A stretch of 40,825 bases of DNA, from contig DAIDKO010000100.1 of assembly GCA_027450005.1 (NCBI GenBank), forward strand, positions 1 through 40,825, given 5' to 3'. Under the pieces are notes generated by a model, which was not told the origin of the DNA, made no database searches, and saw only the letters and a program-made list of their open reading frames with translations. Both the position numbers and the translations under genes were made by a program. This DNA is from Rhodanobacter sp. (GTDB lineage Bacteria > Pseudomonadota > Gammaproteobacteria > Xanthomonadales > Rhodanobacteraceae). Positions 26,313 to 34,914 of the stretch are shown here, piece by piece (positions within the stretch are counted from its first letter, which is position 1; each line of letters starts with the position of its first letter).

Positions 26313-28235
26313 GTGAACCTTTCCGTCCTTCGTCCCCGCCTGATCGCTGCCGCCGTCGCCGGCGTGCTCTCGTTGTCCGCCTTGCATGCGCAGGATGCCA
26401 GCCGCCCCGCGCCGGTGGACGCGCCGTACGCCGGCATGCTCACGCTGAAAGTGGACCTCACCGATGCGCCGAAGCGCATGTTCCGCGTGCAGGAGACAAT
26501 CCCAGTGAAGCCGGGCGCCTTCACGCTGCTTTACCCGGAGTGGATCCCCGGCGAGCACGCCCCGTCCGGCCCGATCCAGAACGTGACCGGCCTGGTGATC
26601 ACCGCCAACGGCAAGCAGCTCGCATGGCGGCGCGACCTGCGCGACATGTACGCGATCCACCTCGACGTGCCGCAGGGCGTGAGCCAGCTCGACCTCTCGT
26701 TCCAGTTCCTCTCGCCCGCGCCGGGCCAGGGCAGCCTGTTCGGCGCCAGCGCCTCGTCCACGCCGAACCTGGTGGACGTTGAGTTCAACCAGGTGGCGTT
26801 CTATCCGGCCGGCTACTACTCGCGCGACTTCCAGATCCAGCCCACCGTGCAGCTGCCCGCGGGTTGGAAGTTCGGCACCGCGATGGAAGTGGCCAGCCAG
26901 GCCGGCGGCACCGTGCAGTTCAAGCCGCTGACCTTCAACAACCTGGTGGATTCGCCACTGATCGCGGGCGAGTATTTCAACCGGGTCGACCTCTCGCCGG
27001 GTGCGAAGGCGCCGGTGCACCTGAACGTGGTGGGCGACGACGCCAAGGACGTCAAGCTCACCGACAAGCAGCTGGCGCAGCAGCGTGCGGTGGTGAAGCA
27101 GACCAACCTGCTGTTTGGCGCGCACCACTACAGCCACTACGACTTCCTGCTCACGCTGTCCGACCACACCGGCCACTTCGGCCTGGAGCATCACCAGTCC
27201 AGCGACGACCGCCTGCCGGCCGACTTCTTCACAAACAATGACATGCACACGCTGGCCGCCAGCCTGATGCCGCACGAGTTCGTGCATTCGTGGAACGGCA
27301 AGTTCCGCCGTCCGGCCGACCTTTGGACGCCGAACTTCAACGTGAAGATGCAGGACGACCTGCTGTGGGTCTACGAAGGCCTCACCGATTACTGGTGTAG
27401 CGTGCTCACCGCGCGTGCCGGCCTGTGGTCGCCCCAGCAGTTCCGCGACACCATGGCCAACATCGACGCGTCGATGAGCGAGCGCACCGGCCGCAGCTGG
27501 CGTTCGCTGCAGGACACCGCCGATGCCGCGCCACTCACCTACTACGGCGGCGGCGACTGGGCCAACTGGCGCCGTGGCACCGACTTCTACCCCGAAGGCC
27601 AGCTGCTGTGGCTGGACGTGGACACCAAGATCCGCGAGCTCTCCGATGGCAAGCACTCGCTGGACGATTTCGCGCACGCCTTCTACGGCATGGACAACGG
27701 TAGCTACGTCACCAAGACCTACACCTTCGACGACGTGGTGAAGACGCTCAACCAGGTGCAGCCGTATGATTGGGCCAAGTTCCTGCGCGAGCGGCTGGAC
27801 TACACCGGCCCGAATCTGCCCGAGCACGGTATCGCGCGCGGCGGCTGGAAGCTGGTCTACACCGACAAGCCCAACGCGCAGACCAAGGCGATGGAGAGCA
27901 TCCGCCACGGCGCCGACCTGGCCGCTTCGCTGGGCCTCACCGCATCGAAGAGCGGCACCATCTACGACGTGCAGTGGAACGGCCCGGCGTTCAAGGCCGG
28001 CCTCGTACCCGGACTCGACATCGTCGCGGTGAACGGCAAGGACTACTCGCCGGATGCGCTGAAGGACGCCGTGAAGGCGGCCAAGGGCGGTAGCGCGCCG
28101 ATCGAGCTGCTGGTGAAGAACGTCGACGTCTACAGCACCGTGAAGGTCGACTACCACGGCGGCCTGCGCTATCCGCACCTGGTGCGCGCCGGCGGCAAGG
28201 ACTGGCTTGACGCCATCGGTACCGCACGCAAGTAA
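26313..28235 (+). CDS. Secreted M61 family metallopeptidase with PDZ domain (glycyl aminopeptidase type), paralogue 1
   Basis: A 640-aa periplasmic or secreted zinc peptidase. A signal peptide (residues 1-26, ending SALHAQ) is followed by the M61 N-terminal beta domain (35-240), the catalytic domain with HEFVH (321-325) and the third ligand Glu355 in YEGLTDYW, and a C-terminal PDZ domain (about 530-610, with VQWNGPAFKAGLVPGLDIVAVNGKDY). Family enzymes such as Sphingomonas glycyl aminopeptidase remove N-terminal Gly or Ala. The GTG start at 26313 is chosen because GGAG lies 8 nt upstream and it begins the signal peptide. A strong terminator follows the gene, so it is a separate transcript from its paralogue. 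Confidence 0.93.
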   Translation: MNLSVLRPRLIAAAVAGVLSLSALHAQDASRPAPVDAPYAGMLTLKVDLTDAPKRMFRVQETIPVKPGAFTLLYPEWIPGEHAPSGPIQNVTGLVITANGKQLAWRRDLRDMYAIHLDVPQGVSQLDLSFQFLSPAPGQGSLFGASASSTPNLVDVEFNQVAFYPAGYYSRDFQIQPTVQLPAGWKFGTAMEVASQAGGTVQFKPLTFNNLVDSPLIAGEYFNRVDLSPGAKAPVHLNVVGDDAKDVKLTDKQLAQQRAVVKQTNLLFGAHHYSHYDFLLTLSDHTGHFGLEHHQSSDDRLPADFFTNNDMHTLAASLMPHEFVHSWNGKFRRPADLWTPNFNVKMQDDLLWVYEGLTDYWCSVLTARAGLWSPQQFRDTMANIDASMSERTGRSWRSLQDTADAAPLTYYGGGDWANWRRGTDFYPEGQLLWLDVDTKIRELSDGKHSLDDFAHAFYGMDNGSYVTKTYTFDDVVKTLNQVQPYDWAKFLRERLDYTGPNLPEHGIARGGWKLVYTDKPNAQTKAMESIRHGADLAASLGLTASKSGTIYDVQWNGPAFKAGLVPGLDIVAVNGKDYSPDALKDAVKAAKGGSAPIELLVKNVDVYSTVKVDYHGGLRYPHLVRAGGKDWLDAIGTARK

Positions 28236-28265
28236 GACGCGGGATTCCGGCGTCCGCCGCCGGAG

Positions 28266-28306
28266 AACGGACAAGACGGCCGCCGCAGGGCGGCCGTCGC
28301 CGTTTG
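28266..28306 (+). terminator. Terminator after the first M61 gene
   Basis: GACGGCCGCC (28275-28284) and GGCGGCCGTC (28289-28298) form a perfect 10-bp stem with a GCAG loop, with AACGG and CCGTT adding an outer stem and a GTTTG tail. Confidence 0.7.
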
Positions 28307-28392
28307 CGTCGCAGGATGCTGCTGTCGCCCGCGCGCCTGCCGCACAGTTCTTGCGGATGGCCGCGCTGCGCCTCCTGCCGGCACGCCGTGGC

Positions 28393-28440
28393 CATGACCT
28401 CTGGCAGGGGAGTGTGTGCGCCTGCGGGTCTAGCATCGGG
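28393..28440 (+). promoter_or_regulatory. Conserved 48-bp element upstream of the second M61 gene
   Basis: The left block CATGACCTCTGGCAGGG is identical to that before the first M61 gene; after 20 bases comes CTAGCATCGGG, one base different. The right block ends 54 bp before the TTG start. Sequence between the blocks is not conserved, which argues for a functional site rather than simple duplication. Confidence 0.6.
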
Positions 28441-28494
28441 CTTTGACCCCGCATATTGCGTGTTGCAGCGGGGCTTCGCCCCAGGAGACACCCC

Positions 28495-30414
28495 TTGAAA
28501 GTCACCAACCTTGCCGCCGCCCTGATCGTCGCCGGTCTCGGCCTCGCCGCGGTTCCCGCCCACGCCGACATCAATCGCAGCGGCAACGTGCCGCCGCCGC
28601 AGGACGTGCCGTACGCCGCCGGTACGCTGCAGATCCATGTCGACGCTACCGACGTCGACCACCGCATTTTCCGCGTACACGAAGTGATCCCGACTGCATC
28701 GGGCCCGCTCACACTGCTGTACCCGCAGTGGTTGCCGGGCGATCACGAGCCGTCGGGCACGATCGACAAGCTGGCTGGCCTGGTTGTCAAGGCCGGCGGC
28801 AAGACGCTGAGCTGGACGCGCGATCCGTTCAACGTGTTCGCCTTCCATGTCGACGTACCGCAGGGCGTGCAGTCGGTGGACGTGGACTTCGTCTACCTGT
28901 CGCCGCAGAACCCGCGCCAGGGCCGGGTGCTGATGACGCCGGAAATGTTCGACTTGCAGTGGAGCAGCAACTCAATCTATCCGGCTGGCTACTACACCAA
29001 GGACATCAAGGTCGACGCCAGCGTCACCTTCCCGGCCGGCTGGCAGTTCGGCACCGCGCTGGACGTGGCCTCGCGCGACGGCAACACGGTGAACTTCAAG
29101 ACCATCACCTACAACGACCTGGTCGACTCGCCGATCTACGCCGGCAAGTATTTCAAGCGCATCGATCTGGCGCCGGGCGCCAAGGCGCCGGTGCACCTGG
29201 ACATCGTCGCCGACGACCCGAAGGACCTCGCCGTCACGCCGGAGCAGGTCAAGATCCACCGCAACCTCGTGCAGCAGATGTACAAGCTGTATGGCGCGCA
29301 CCACTACAACCACTACGACTTCCTTCTCTCGCTCAGCGACAAGATGGGCGGCGAAGGCCTGGAGCATCACCGCTCCAGCGAGGACGGTACCGGTCCCGGC
29401 TACTTCACCAAGTGGAAGCAGGACTGGGCCATGCGCGACCTGCTCTCGCATGAGTTCAACCACTCCTGGGACGGCAAGTACCGTCGTCCGTACAACCTGT
29501 GGACGCCGAACTTCAACGTGCCGATGGGCGACAGCCTGTTGTGGGTGTACGAAGGCCAGACCCAGTTCTGGGGCCAGGTAGTGGCCGCGCGCTCGGGCCT
29601 GTGGAGCGACGACCAGTTCCGTGACATGCTGGCCAATGTGGCCGCCACCTATGATCGCGGCCGCCCCGGCCTGGCCAGCTGGCGCAACGTGCAGGACACC
29701 ACCAACGACCCGCCGATCGCCCAGCGCGCGCCGCTGCCGTACCGCAACTACCAGGGCAGCGAGGACTACTACAGCGCCGGCCAGCTGATCTGGCTGGATG
29801 TGGACGGCAAGCTACGCGAACTGACTCACGGCAAGAAGAACATCGACGACTTCGCCCGCGCCTTCTTCGGCATGGACAACGGTTCGTGGACAGTCAACAC
29901 CTACCACTTCCAGGACGTGGTGAACACGCTCAACAGCCTGGCGCCGTACGACTGGACCAAGTACCTGCGTACACGCCTGGACGGTCACGGCCCCTTGATC
30001 GGCGGCCTAGAGTCGCACGGCTGGAAGCTGGTCTATACCGACGAGCCATCGCCCGCGGTCAAGGCGATCGAGGCTCACTACCACTTCACCAACCTTACCT
30101 ACTCGATCGGCGTGGCGGTAGGCAAGGGCGGTCACATCGCCGACGTGTTGTGGAACGGACCCGCGTTCAAAGCCGGCCTGTCGCCGGGCATGACCATCGT
30201 CGCGGTGAACGGCCAGGACTACAGTAACGACGCGCTGGCCGCCGCGGTCACGGCCGCCGCCAAGGACAAGAGCAAGCCGATCCAGCTGCTGGTCAAGAAC
30301 TTCAACGAGTTCAAGACCATCGACATCGACTACCACGACGGCCTGAAGTACCCGCACCTGATACGCGACACCAGCAAGCCGGATACGCTGACTACGCTGA
30401 TCAAGCCGCTCTGA
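28495..30414 (+). CDS. Secreted M61 family metallopeptidase with PDZ domain, paralogue 2
   Basis: A 639-aa paralogue of the preceding peptidase with the same architecture: signal peptide (1-24, ending VPAHA), beta domain, catalytic domain with HEFNH (319-323) and Glu353 in YEGQTQFW, and a C-terminal PDZ domain with LWNGPAFKAGLSPGMTIVAVNGQDY. The residue between the two halves of the zinc motif differs (HEFVH versus HEFNH) and the stretch after it reads SWDGKYRRPYNLWTPNF. The start is a TTG at 28495, chosen because AGGAG sits 8 nt upstream and it begins the signal peptide; no ATG is suitable. The two enzymes may have different substrate preferences while sharing a regulatory element. Confidence 0.93.
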   Translation: MKVTNLAAALIVAGLGLAAVPAHADINRSGNVPPPQDVPYAAGTLQIHVDATDVDHRIFRVHEVIPTASGPLTLLYPQWLPGDHEPSGTIDKLAGLVVKAGGKTLSWTRDPFNVFAFHVDVPQGVQSVDVDFVYLSPQNPRQGRVLMTPEMFDLQWSSNSIYPAGYYTKDIKVDASVTFPAGWQFGTALDVASRDGNTVNFKTITYNDLVDSPIYAGKYFKRIDLAPGAKAPVHLDIVADDPKDLAVTPEQVKIHRNLVQQMYKLYGAHHYNHYDFLLSLSDKMGGEGLEHHRSSEDGTGPGYFTKWKQDWAMRDLLSHEFNHSWDGKYRRPYNLWTPNFNVPMGDSLLWVYEGQTQFWGQVVAARSGLWSDDQFRDMLANVAATYDRGRPGLASWRNVQDTTNDPPIAQRAPLPYRNYQGSEDYYSAGQLIWLDVDGKLRELTHGKKNIDDFARAFFGMDNGSWTVNTYHFQDVVNTLNSLAPYDWTKYLRTRLDGHGPLIGGLESHGWKLVYTDEPSPAVKAIEAHYHFTNLTYSIGVAVGKGGHIADVLWNGPAFKAGLSPGMTIVAVNGQDYSNDALAAAVTAAAKDKSKPIQLLVKNFNEFKTIDIDYHDGLKYPHLIRDTSKPDTLTTLIKPL

Positions 30415-30455
30415 CCAGGCCTAGCCGAGCGGGGTGCCGTGGTGCTCCGCCCTAC

Positions 30456-30492
30456 ACAAAGGGGCGCCCTGTACGGGTGCCCCTTTTGTTTC
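30456..30492 (+). terminator. Intrinsic terminator after the second M61 gene
   Basis: ACAAAGGGGCGCCC pairs with GGGTGCCCCTTTTGT around a 5-nt loop (one G-T pair and one bulged T), ending in a T-run, 42 bp past the stop codon. Confidence 0.8.
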
Positions 30493-30608
30493 AGATCACG
30501 CGACCTCGGCTATGCCGTCCCGCGGTTCCGCAGACGAGCGGTGATGGTTCTGGACGGGTCAGCCATCGCGCGTGCCGAGCGTGAACCGGACCACGGGCCG
30601 CAGCTCGG

Positions 30609-30650
30609 CGATACGGAAAAGGCGAGGTTGCCCGCGCCTTTTCCGTATCG
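30609..30650 (-). terminator. Perfect 16-bp inverted repeat, terminator of the leftward RND operon
   Basis: CGATACGGAAAAGGCG (30609-30624) and its exact complement (30635-30650) flank a 10-nt loop, 23 bp past the stop of the RND permease. The stem contains the A-tract/T-tract (AAAAGGCG/CGCCTTTT) of an intrinsic terminator and may work in both directions. Confidence 0.7.
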
Positions 30651-30672
30651 AGACATTCCATCGCCCTCGCCC

Positions 30673-33600
30673 TCAGGCGGCCGGCAACAGTGGATCCTGC
30701 GGCTCGTCCTGCTCCGCATGGTGGTCGGTGGACAGCAGCATGTAGAAGGCCGGCACCACGAACAGGGTGAACAGCGTACCGATCGCCAAGCCGGTGGAGA
30801 TCACCAGGCCCATGTTGAAGCGGCCCGCCGCACCGGCGCCGGACGCGATCACCAGCGGCACTACACCGAGCACCATTGCCGCGGTAGTCATGAGGATCGG
30901 GCGCAAGCGCACGGCGGCGGCATGTTCGATCGCGTCGCGCTTGCTCATCCCGGCTAGCTGCGAGTGATTGGCGAACTCCACCATCAGGATGCCGTGCTTG
31001 CTGATCAGGCCCATCAGCGTCACCAAGCCCACTTCGGTATAGATGTTTAGGCTGGTGAACAGGTTGACGAAGATCAGCGCGCCGAACAGTGCCAACGGTA
31101 CCGAGATCAGGATCACTACCGGGTCGCGCAGGCTATTGAACTGCGCCGCCAGCGCCAGGAACACGATGATCACGGCGAACAGCAACGTGCTGCCGAAACC
31201 GCCGGATTCCTGCACGTACTGTCGCGACTGGCCGGCGTAGTCCACGTTGTAGCCGGTCGGCGCCACCTGCTTCACCAAGCCGGCGAGGTAGGCCAGCGCC
31301 TCGCCCTGCGGCATGCCCGATACGCCCGAGATAGTCGCCGAGTTGAGCTGCTGGAAGTGGTTTAGCGAGCGCGGCACCACCTCATGCTTCAGCGTTGCCA
31401 CGGTCGAAGCTTGGACAATCTGTCCGTCCGGCGTGTCGATGTAGTAGTCCAGCACCTGGTGCGGGTTGAGACGGTCGACCTGCAACACCTGCGGGATCAC
31501 CCGGTACGAGCGTCCCGAGATCGAGAAATAGTTGACGTAGCCGCCGCCCAGCGCGGCACCCAGCGCGGCACCGACATCCTTCTGGGTCAGCCCCATCGAG
31601 GCGATCATGTCCCGGTCCAGCGAGACCGTCGCCTGTGGCTTGTCCACCTTCAGGTCGGAGTCGATGAAGTAGAACTTGCCGCTGGCCTGCGCACGCTTGA
31701 GCACCTCGCTGGCCACCCGGTCGAGATTCTGGAACGGCTCGGTGGTGGTGATCACCATCTGGATCGGGAGGCCGGAGGCACCGGGCAGGGGCGGGAACTG
31801 GAACGCGGCGATCTTGGCGCCGGCGATACCGTTCCATGCCTTTTGCAGCGCGAGCTGCAATTCATGCGCGTTGCGAGTGCGCTGGTCCCACGGCTTGAAC
31901 AGCACGCCGCCAATACCCTGGTTGGTGGTCGGTACGCCGGTGAGCTGGAACATCTGCTCGTACTCGGGCAGCTTCCTCGCCGCTTCGTACATCTGGTGCG
32001 CGTAGACGTTCATCTGCTGCGCAGTGGCGTTCGGTGCGCCAACGATCTGCCCAGCAACGATGCCCTGGTCTTCTTCCGGCGCAAGCTTCGATTTTGCCGT
32101 CATGCCCAGTGCGATGGCCGCCAGAAGCAGCAGCCCAGACATCACGATCACCACCGACCAGGTCGCCAGCGTGCCGTGCAGCAGGCGCTTGTAGCGGTGC
32201 TGCACGCGCTCGAACTGTCGGTCGACGAACTTCACGAAGCGGTTGTCTTCCTGCTCGCCGCGGAAGAACACGGCGCACATCATCGGCGACAACGTCAGCG
32301 CGATCACCGCCGATACGGTCACCGCGCCAGCCAAGGTAAACGCGAACTCGGTGAACAGCGCGCCGGTGAGGCCCTTCTGAAAGCCGATCGGCACATACAC
32401 CGCGATCAGTACTACGGTCATCGCCAGAATCGGTCCGCCCAGTTCGCGCGCAGCCAGCATGGCTGACTGCAGCGGCGTCTTGTGCTCCTCCTTCATGTGG
32501 CGGTCGACGTTCTCCACCACAATGATCGCGTCGTCCACCACCAGGCCGATCGCCAGCACCAGTGCCAGCAGGGTCAACAGGTTGATCGAGTAGCCCAGCG
32601 CCAGCATCACGAAGAAGGTGCCGATCAGCGACAGCGGCATCGCGATCACCGGGATGATCACCGCTCGCAGGCTGCCAAGGAACAGGAAGATCACCACCGT
32701 GACGATCAACAGCGCCTCGATCAGCGTCTTGACCACCTCGTTGATCGAACTGTTTACGAACTCGGTGCCGTCATAGACGATCTTGCCGGTCAGCCCGCTG
32801 GGCAGCTGATTCTGGATGTCCGGAAAGGCTTCGCGGACCCGCTTGGCCACATCCAGCACGTTAGCATCCGGTGCCACCTTGATGCCGATGAACACCGAGC
32901 GCCGGCCGCTGAACGCCACGTTGAAGTCGTAGCTATCCGAACCCAGCTCGACCTTGGCCACGTCCTCCAGTCGCACGATGGAGCCTTTGACCTGCTTGAT
33001 CACCAGCTGCTTGAACTGGTTGACGCTATGCAGGTCGCTGTCGGCGGTGAGGTCGACCGTGACCGCCTGTCCCTTGGACGATCCAACCGCGGCCAGGTAG
33101 TTGTTGGCGGCCAGTGCCGTATTGACGTCGGCGGCGGTCACGCCGTGGGCCGCCATCTTCGCCGGGTCCAGCCAAGCGCGCAGGGCGAAATTGCGCGCGC
33201 CGAGGAGTTCCGCCGTCTGTACGCCGGGGATCGAGTCCAGCTGAGGTTTCACCACGCGCGACAGGTAGTCGGTGATGTTGTTGGTGGGCAGCACGTTGCT
33301 GTAGAAACCCATGTACATCGCGTCGATGGTTTCGCCGGTCTGCACGGTAAGCACCGGCTGCTGGGCCTGCGGTGGCAGCTGGTTCTTCACCGAGTTCACC
33401 TGGGTAGTGATCTCCGTGAGCGCACGGTTGGCGTCGTAGTTGAGGCGCAGGGTGGCGGTGATGGTCGAGACGCCCTGCACGCTGGTGGAGGACAGGTAGT
33501 CGATACCCTGTGCTTGCGACACCGCTTGTTCGAGCGGCTGGGTGATGAAGCCCGCGATCGTCTGCGCATCGGCACCGTAGTAGGCGGTGGTGATGGTGAC

Positions 33601-33732
33601 GGTGGCGTTCTCGGTTTTCGGGTACTGGCGCACCGTGAGGCTGGTCACGGCCTTCAGGCCGAGCACCAGGATCAGCAGGCTGACGACGATCGCCAGTACC
33701 GGCTTCTTGATGAAGATGTCGGTGAATTTCAT
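30673..33732 (-). CDS. RND efflux permease, MexI-like
   Basis: A 1019-aa inner-membrane exporter. It begins MKFTDIFIKKPVLAIVVSLLILVLGLKAVTSLTVRQYPK, close to MexI of Pseudomonas, and has the TM4 acidic pair in IGLVVDDAIIVVENVDRHM and the C-terminal GLISKHGILMVEFANHSQ and RLRPILMTTAAMVLG. Compared with the MdtBC pair it is a distinct RND branch. The ATG at 33732 follows GAGAG; it lies 10 bp after the adaptor stop. It forms the third gene of an outer-membrane factor, adaptor, permease operon. Substrates of MexGHI-OpmD type pumps include phenazine and quinolone signals; here they are unknown. Confidence 0.94.
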   Translation of the reverse strand: MKFTDIFIKKPVLAIVVSLLILVLGLKAVTSLTVRQYPKTENATVTITTAYYGADAQTIAGFITQPLEQAVSQAQGIDYLSSTSVQGVSTITATLRLNYDANRALTEITTQVNSVKNQLPPQAQQPVLTVQTGETIDAMYMGFYSNVLPTNNITDYLSRVVKPQLDSIPGVQTAELLGARNFALRAWLDPAKMAAHGVTAADVNTALAANNYLAAVGSSKGQAVTVDLTADSDLHSVNQFKQLVIKQVKGSIVRLEDVAKVELGSDSYDFNVAFSGRRSVFIGIKVAPDANVLDVAKRVREAFPDIQNQLPSGLTGKIVYDGTEFVNSSINEVVKTLIEALLIVTVVIFLFLGSLRAVIIPVIAMPLSLIGTFFVMLALGYSINLLTLLALVLAIGLVVDDAIIVVENVDRHMKEEHKTPLQSAMLAARELGGPILAMTVVLIAVYVPIGFQKGLTGALFTEFAFTLAGAVTVSAVIALTLSPMMCAVFFRGEQEDNRFVKFVDRQFERVQHRYKRLLHGTLATWSVVIVMSGLLLLAAIALGMTAKSKLAPEEDQGIVAGQIVGAPNATAQQMNVYAHQMYEAARKLPEYEQMFQLTGVPTTNQGIGGVLFKPWDQRTRNAHELQLALQKAWNGIAGAKIAAFQFPPLPGASGLPIQMVITTTEPFQNLDRVASEVLKRAQASGKFYFIDSDLKVDKPQATVSLDRDMIASMGLTQKDVGAALGAALGGGYVNYFSISGRSYRVIPQVLQVDRLNPHQVLDYYIDTPDGQIVQASTVATLKHEVVPRSLNHFQQLNSATISGVSGMPQGEALAYLAGLVKQVAPTGYNVDYAGQSRQYVQESGGFGSTLLFAVIIVFLALAAQFNSLRDPVVILISVPLALFGALIFVNLFTSLNIYTEVGLVTLMGLISKHGILMVEFANHSQLAGMSKRDAIEHAAAVRLRPILMTTAAMVLGVVPLVIASGAGAAGRFNMGLVISTGLAIGTLFTLFVVPAFYMLLSTDHHAEQDEPQDPLLPAA

Positions 33733-33742
33733 GGGCTCTCGC

Positions 33743-34903
33743 TCAGTGCTCCTGCGGCGCGGGGTTCGCGCTGTCGGCCGGCTGCACGCTGTTGTCGACA
33801 GTGATGGTGGCGCCGTTCTTCAGCTTGATCTGGCCGCTGGTCACCACCTCGGCCCCTGGGCTGATGCCCTTGAGGATCGTGACCTGGTCGCCGCGGGTCG
33901 CACCGACGGTGACGAAGGCCTGCTTCACGGTCGGCAGGTTCGGCTTTCCGTGTTCGTCCTTGCCTTTGCCCGGGTGCACCACGTAGACGGTATCGCCGTA
34001 GGGGTTGTAGACGATCGCTGCCTGCGGCAGCGTCAACTGTGGGTGCCGGGTACCGACGTCCACACGCACCTTTGCGAACATGCCGGGGGTGAGCGTCTTG
34101 CCGGGGTTGGGCACGGTGGCCTCCACCTGCACGTTGCGGGTGCTGGTGTCGACCTTGGGATTGATCGCGCTGAGCCTGCCGTCGAAGGTGCGGTTCGGCC
34201 ATGCGTCCAGATGCAGGTGAACATGCTCGCCCACCTTTAGGCTGGCCAGTTCCCCCTGCGGAATGTTGAAGTCGACGTACAGCGGATCGAGCTGTTGCAC
34301 CGTCACCACGGTGGTCCCGGCGGCGAGGTAGTCGCCCGGGCTGACCGTGATGATGCCAGCGCGGCCGTCGAACGGCGCGCGCAGCTGCTTTTTCGCGATC
34401 ACCACCTGCTGCTGTGCCACTGCCGCCTTACGGGCCTCGTAGTCGGCGCGTGCGGTATCGAATTCGGCGCGGCTGATCGCTTTTGCGGCGAGCTGTTCGC
34501 GCGCACGCACGAGCGTAAGTTTCGCCAGCTGGGCATTTGCCTGGAGCTGGTGCAGCTGGGCGATTTCGTCGCCATCGCGTAGTTGCACCAGCAGCTGGCC
34601 TTTCTTCACGTCCTGGCCGGACTTGAGGTCGACGCCGGTGACCATCCCGGCCACCTCGGCGGCCAGGTCCGCGCCCTTGACCGCGCGCAGGCTGCCTACT
34701 GCATCCAGCGTGGGCTGCCAGATCTGCTCGCTGGCCTTGATCGTGCTCACGGTGACCGGCCCGGGCTTGGGCAGGCTGTGGATCATGCGGATCACCAGCA
34801 GCACCTTGATGCCGGCGATCAATGCAATCAGCGCGAGCGTTCCCACGATCATCCAGATCATGCGCTTGAGGGTGCTGGGCTTCTTGTCGGCGCGCGAGGT
34901 CAT
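33743..34903 (-). CDS. RND efflux periplasmic adaptor, MexH-like
   Basis: A 386-aa membrane fusion protein with an N-terminal anchor helix (14-38), a lipoyl half-motif (AEVAGMVTGVDLKSGQDVKKGQLLVQL), a short coiled-coil hairpin (about 115-165), the partner motif KKQLRAPFDGRAGIITVSPGDYL, a beta-barrel (AINPKVDTSTRNVQVEATVPNPGKTLTPGMF) and a Pro/Ala tail. The ATG at 34903 has an excellent AAGGAG 7 nt upstream. It is 11 bp after the outer-membrane factor gene and 10 bp before the permease, so all three are one operon. Confidence 0.93.
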   Translation of the reverse strand: MTSRADKKPSTLKRMIWMIVGTLALIALIAGIKVLLVIRMIHSLPKPGPVTVSTIKASEQIWQPTLDAVGSLRAVKGADLAAEVAGMVTGVDLKSGQDVKKGQLLVQLRDGDEIAQLHQLQANAQLAKLTLVRAREQLAAKAISRAEFDTARADYEARKAAVAQQQVVIAKKQLRAPFDGRAGIITVSPGDYLAAGTTVVTVQQLDPLYVDFNIPQGELASLKVGEHVHLHLDAWPNRTFDGRLSAINPKVDTSTRNVQVEATVPNPGKTLTPGMFAKVRVDVGTRHPQLTLPQAAIVYNPYGDTVYVVHPGKGKDEHGKPNLPTVKQAFVTVGATRGDQVTILKGISPGAEVVTSGQIKLKNGATITVDNSVQPADSANPAPQEH

Positions 34904-34914
34904 GCGCGAACTCC

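Noticed and set aside
26286-28712. 808-codon minus-strand open frame
   Set aside because: Shadow of the M61 gene in high-GC DNA; no motif.
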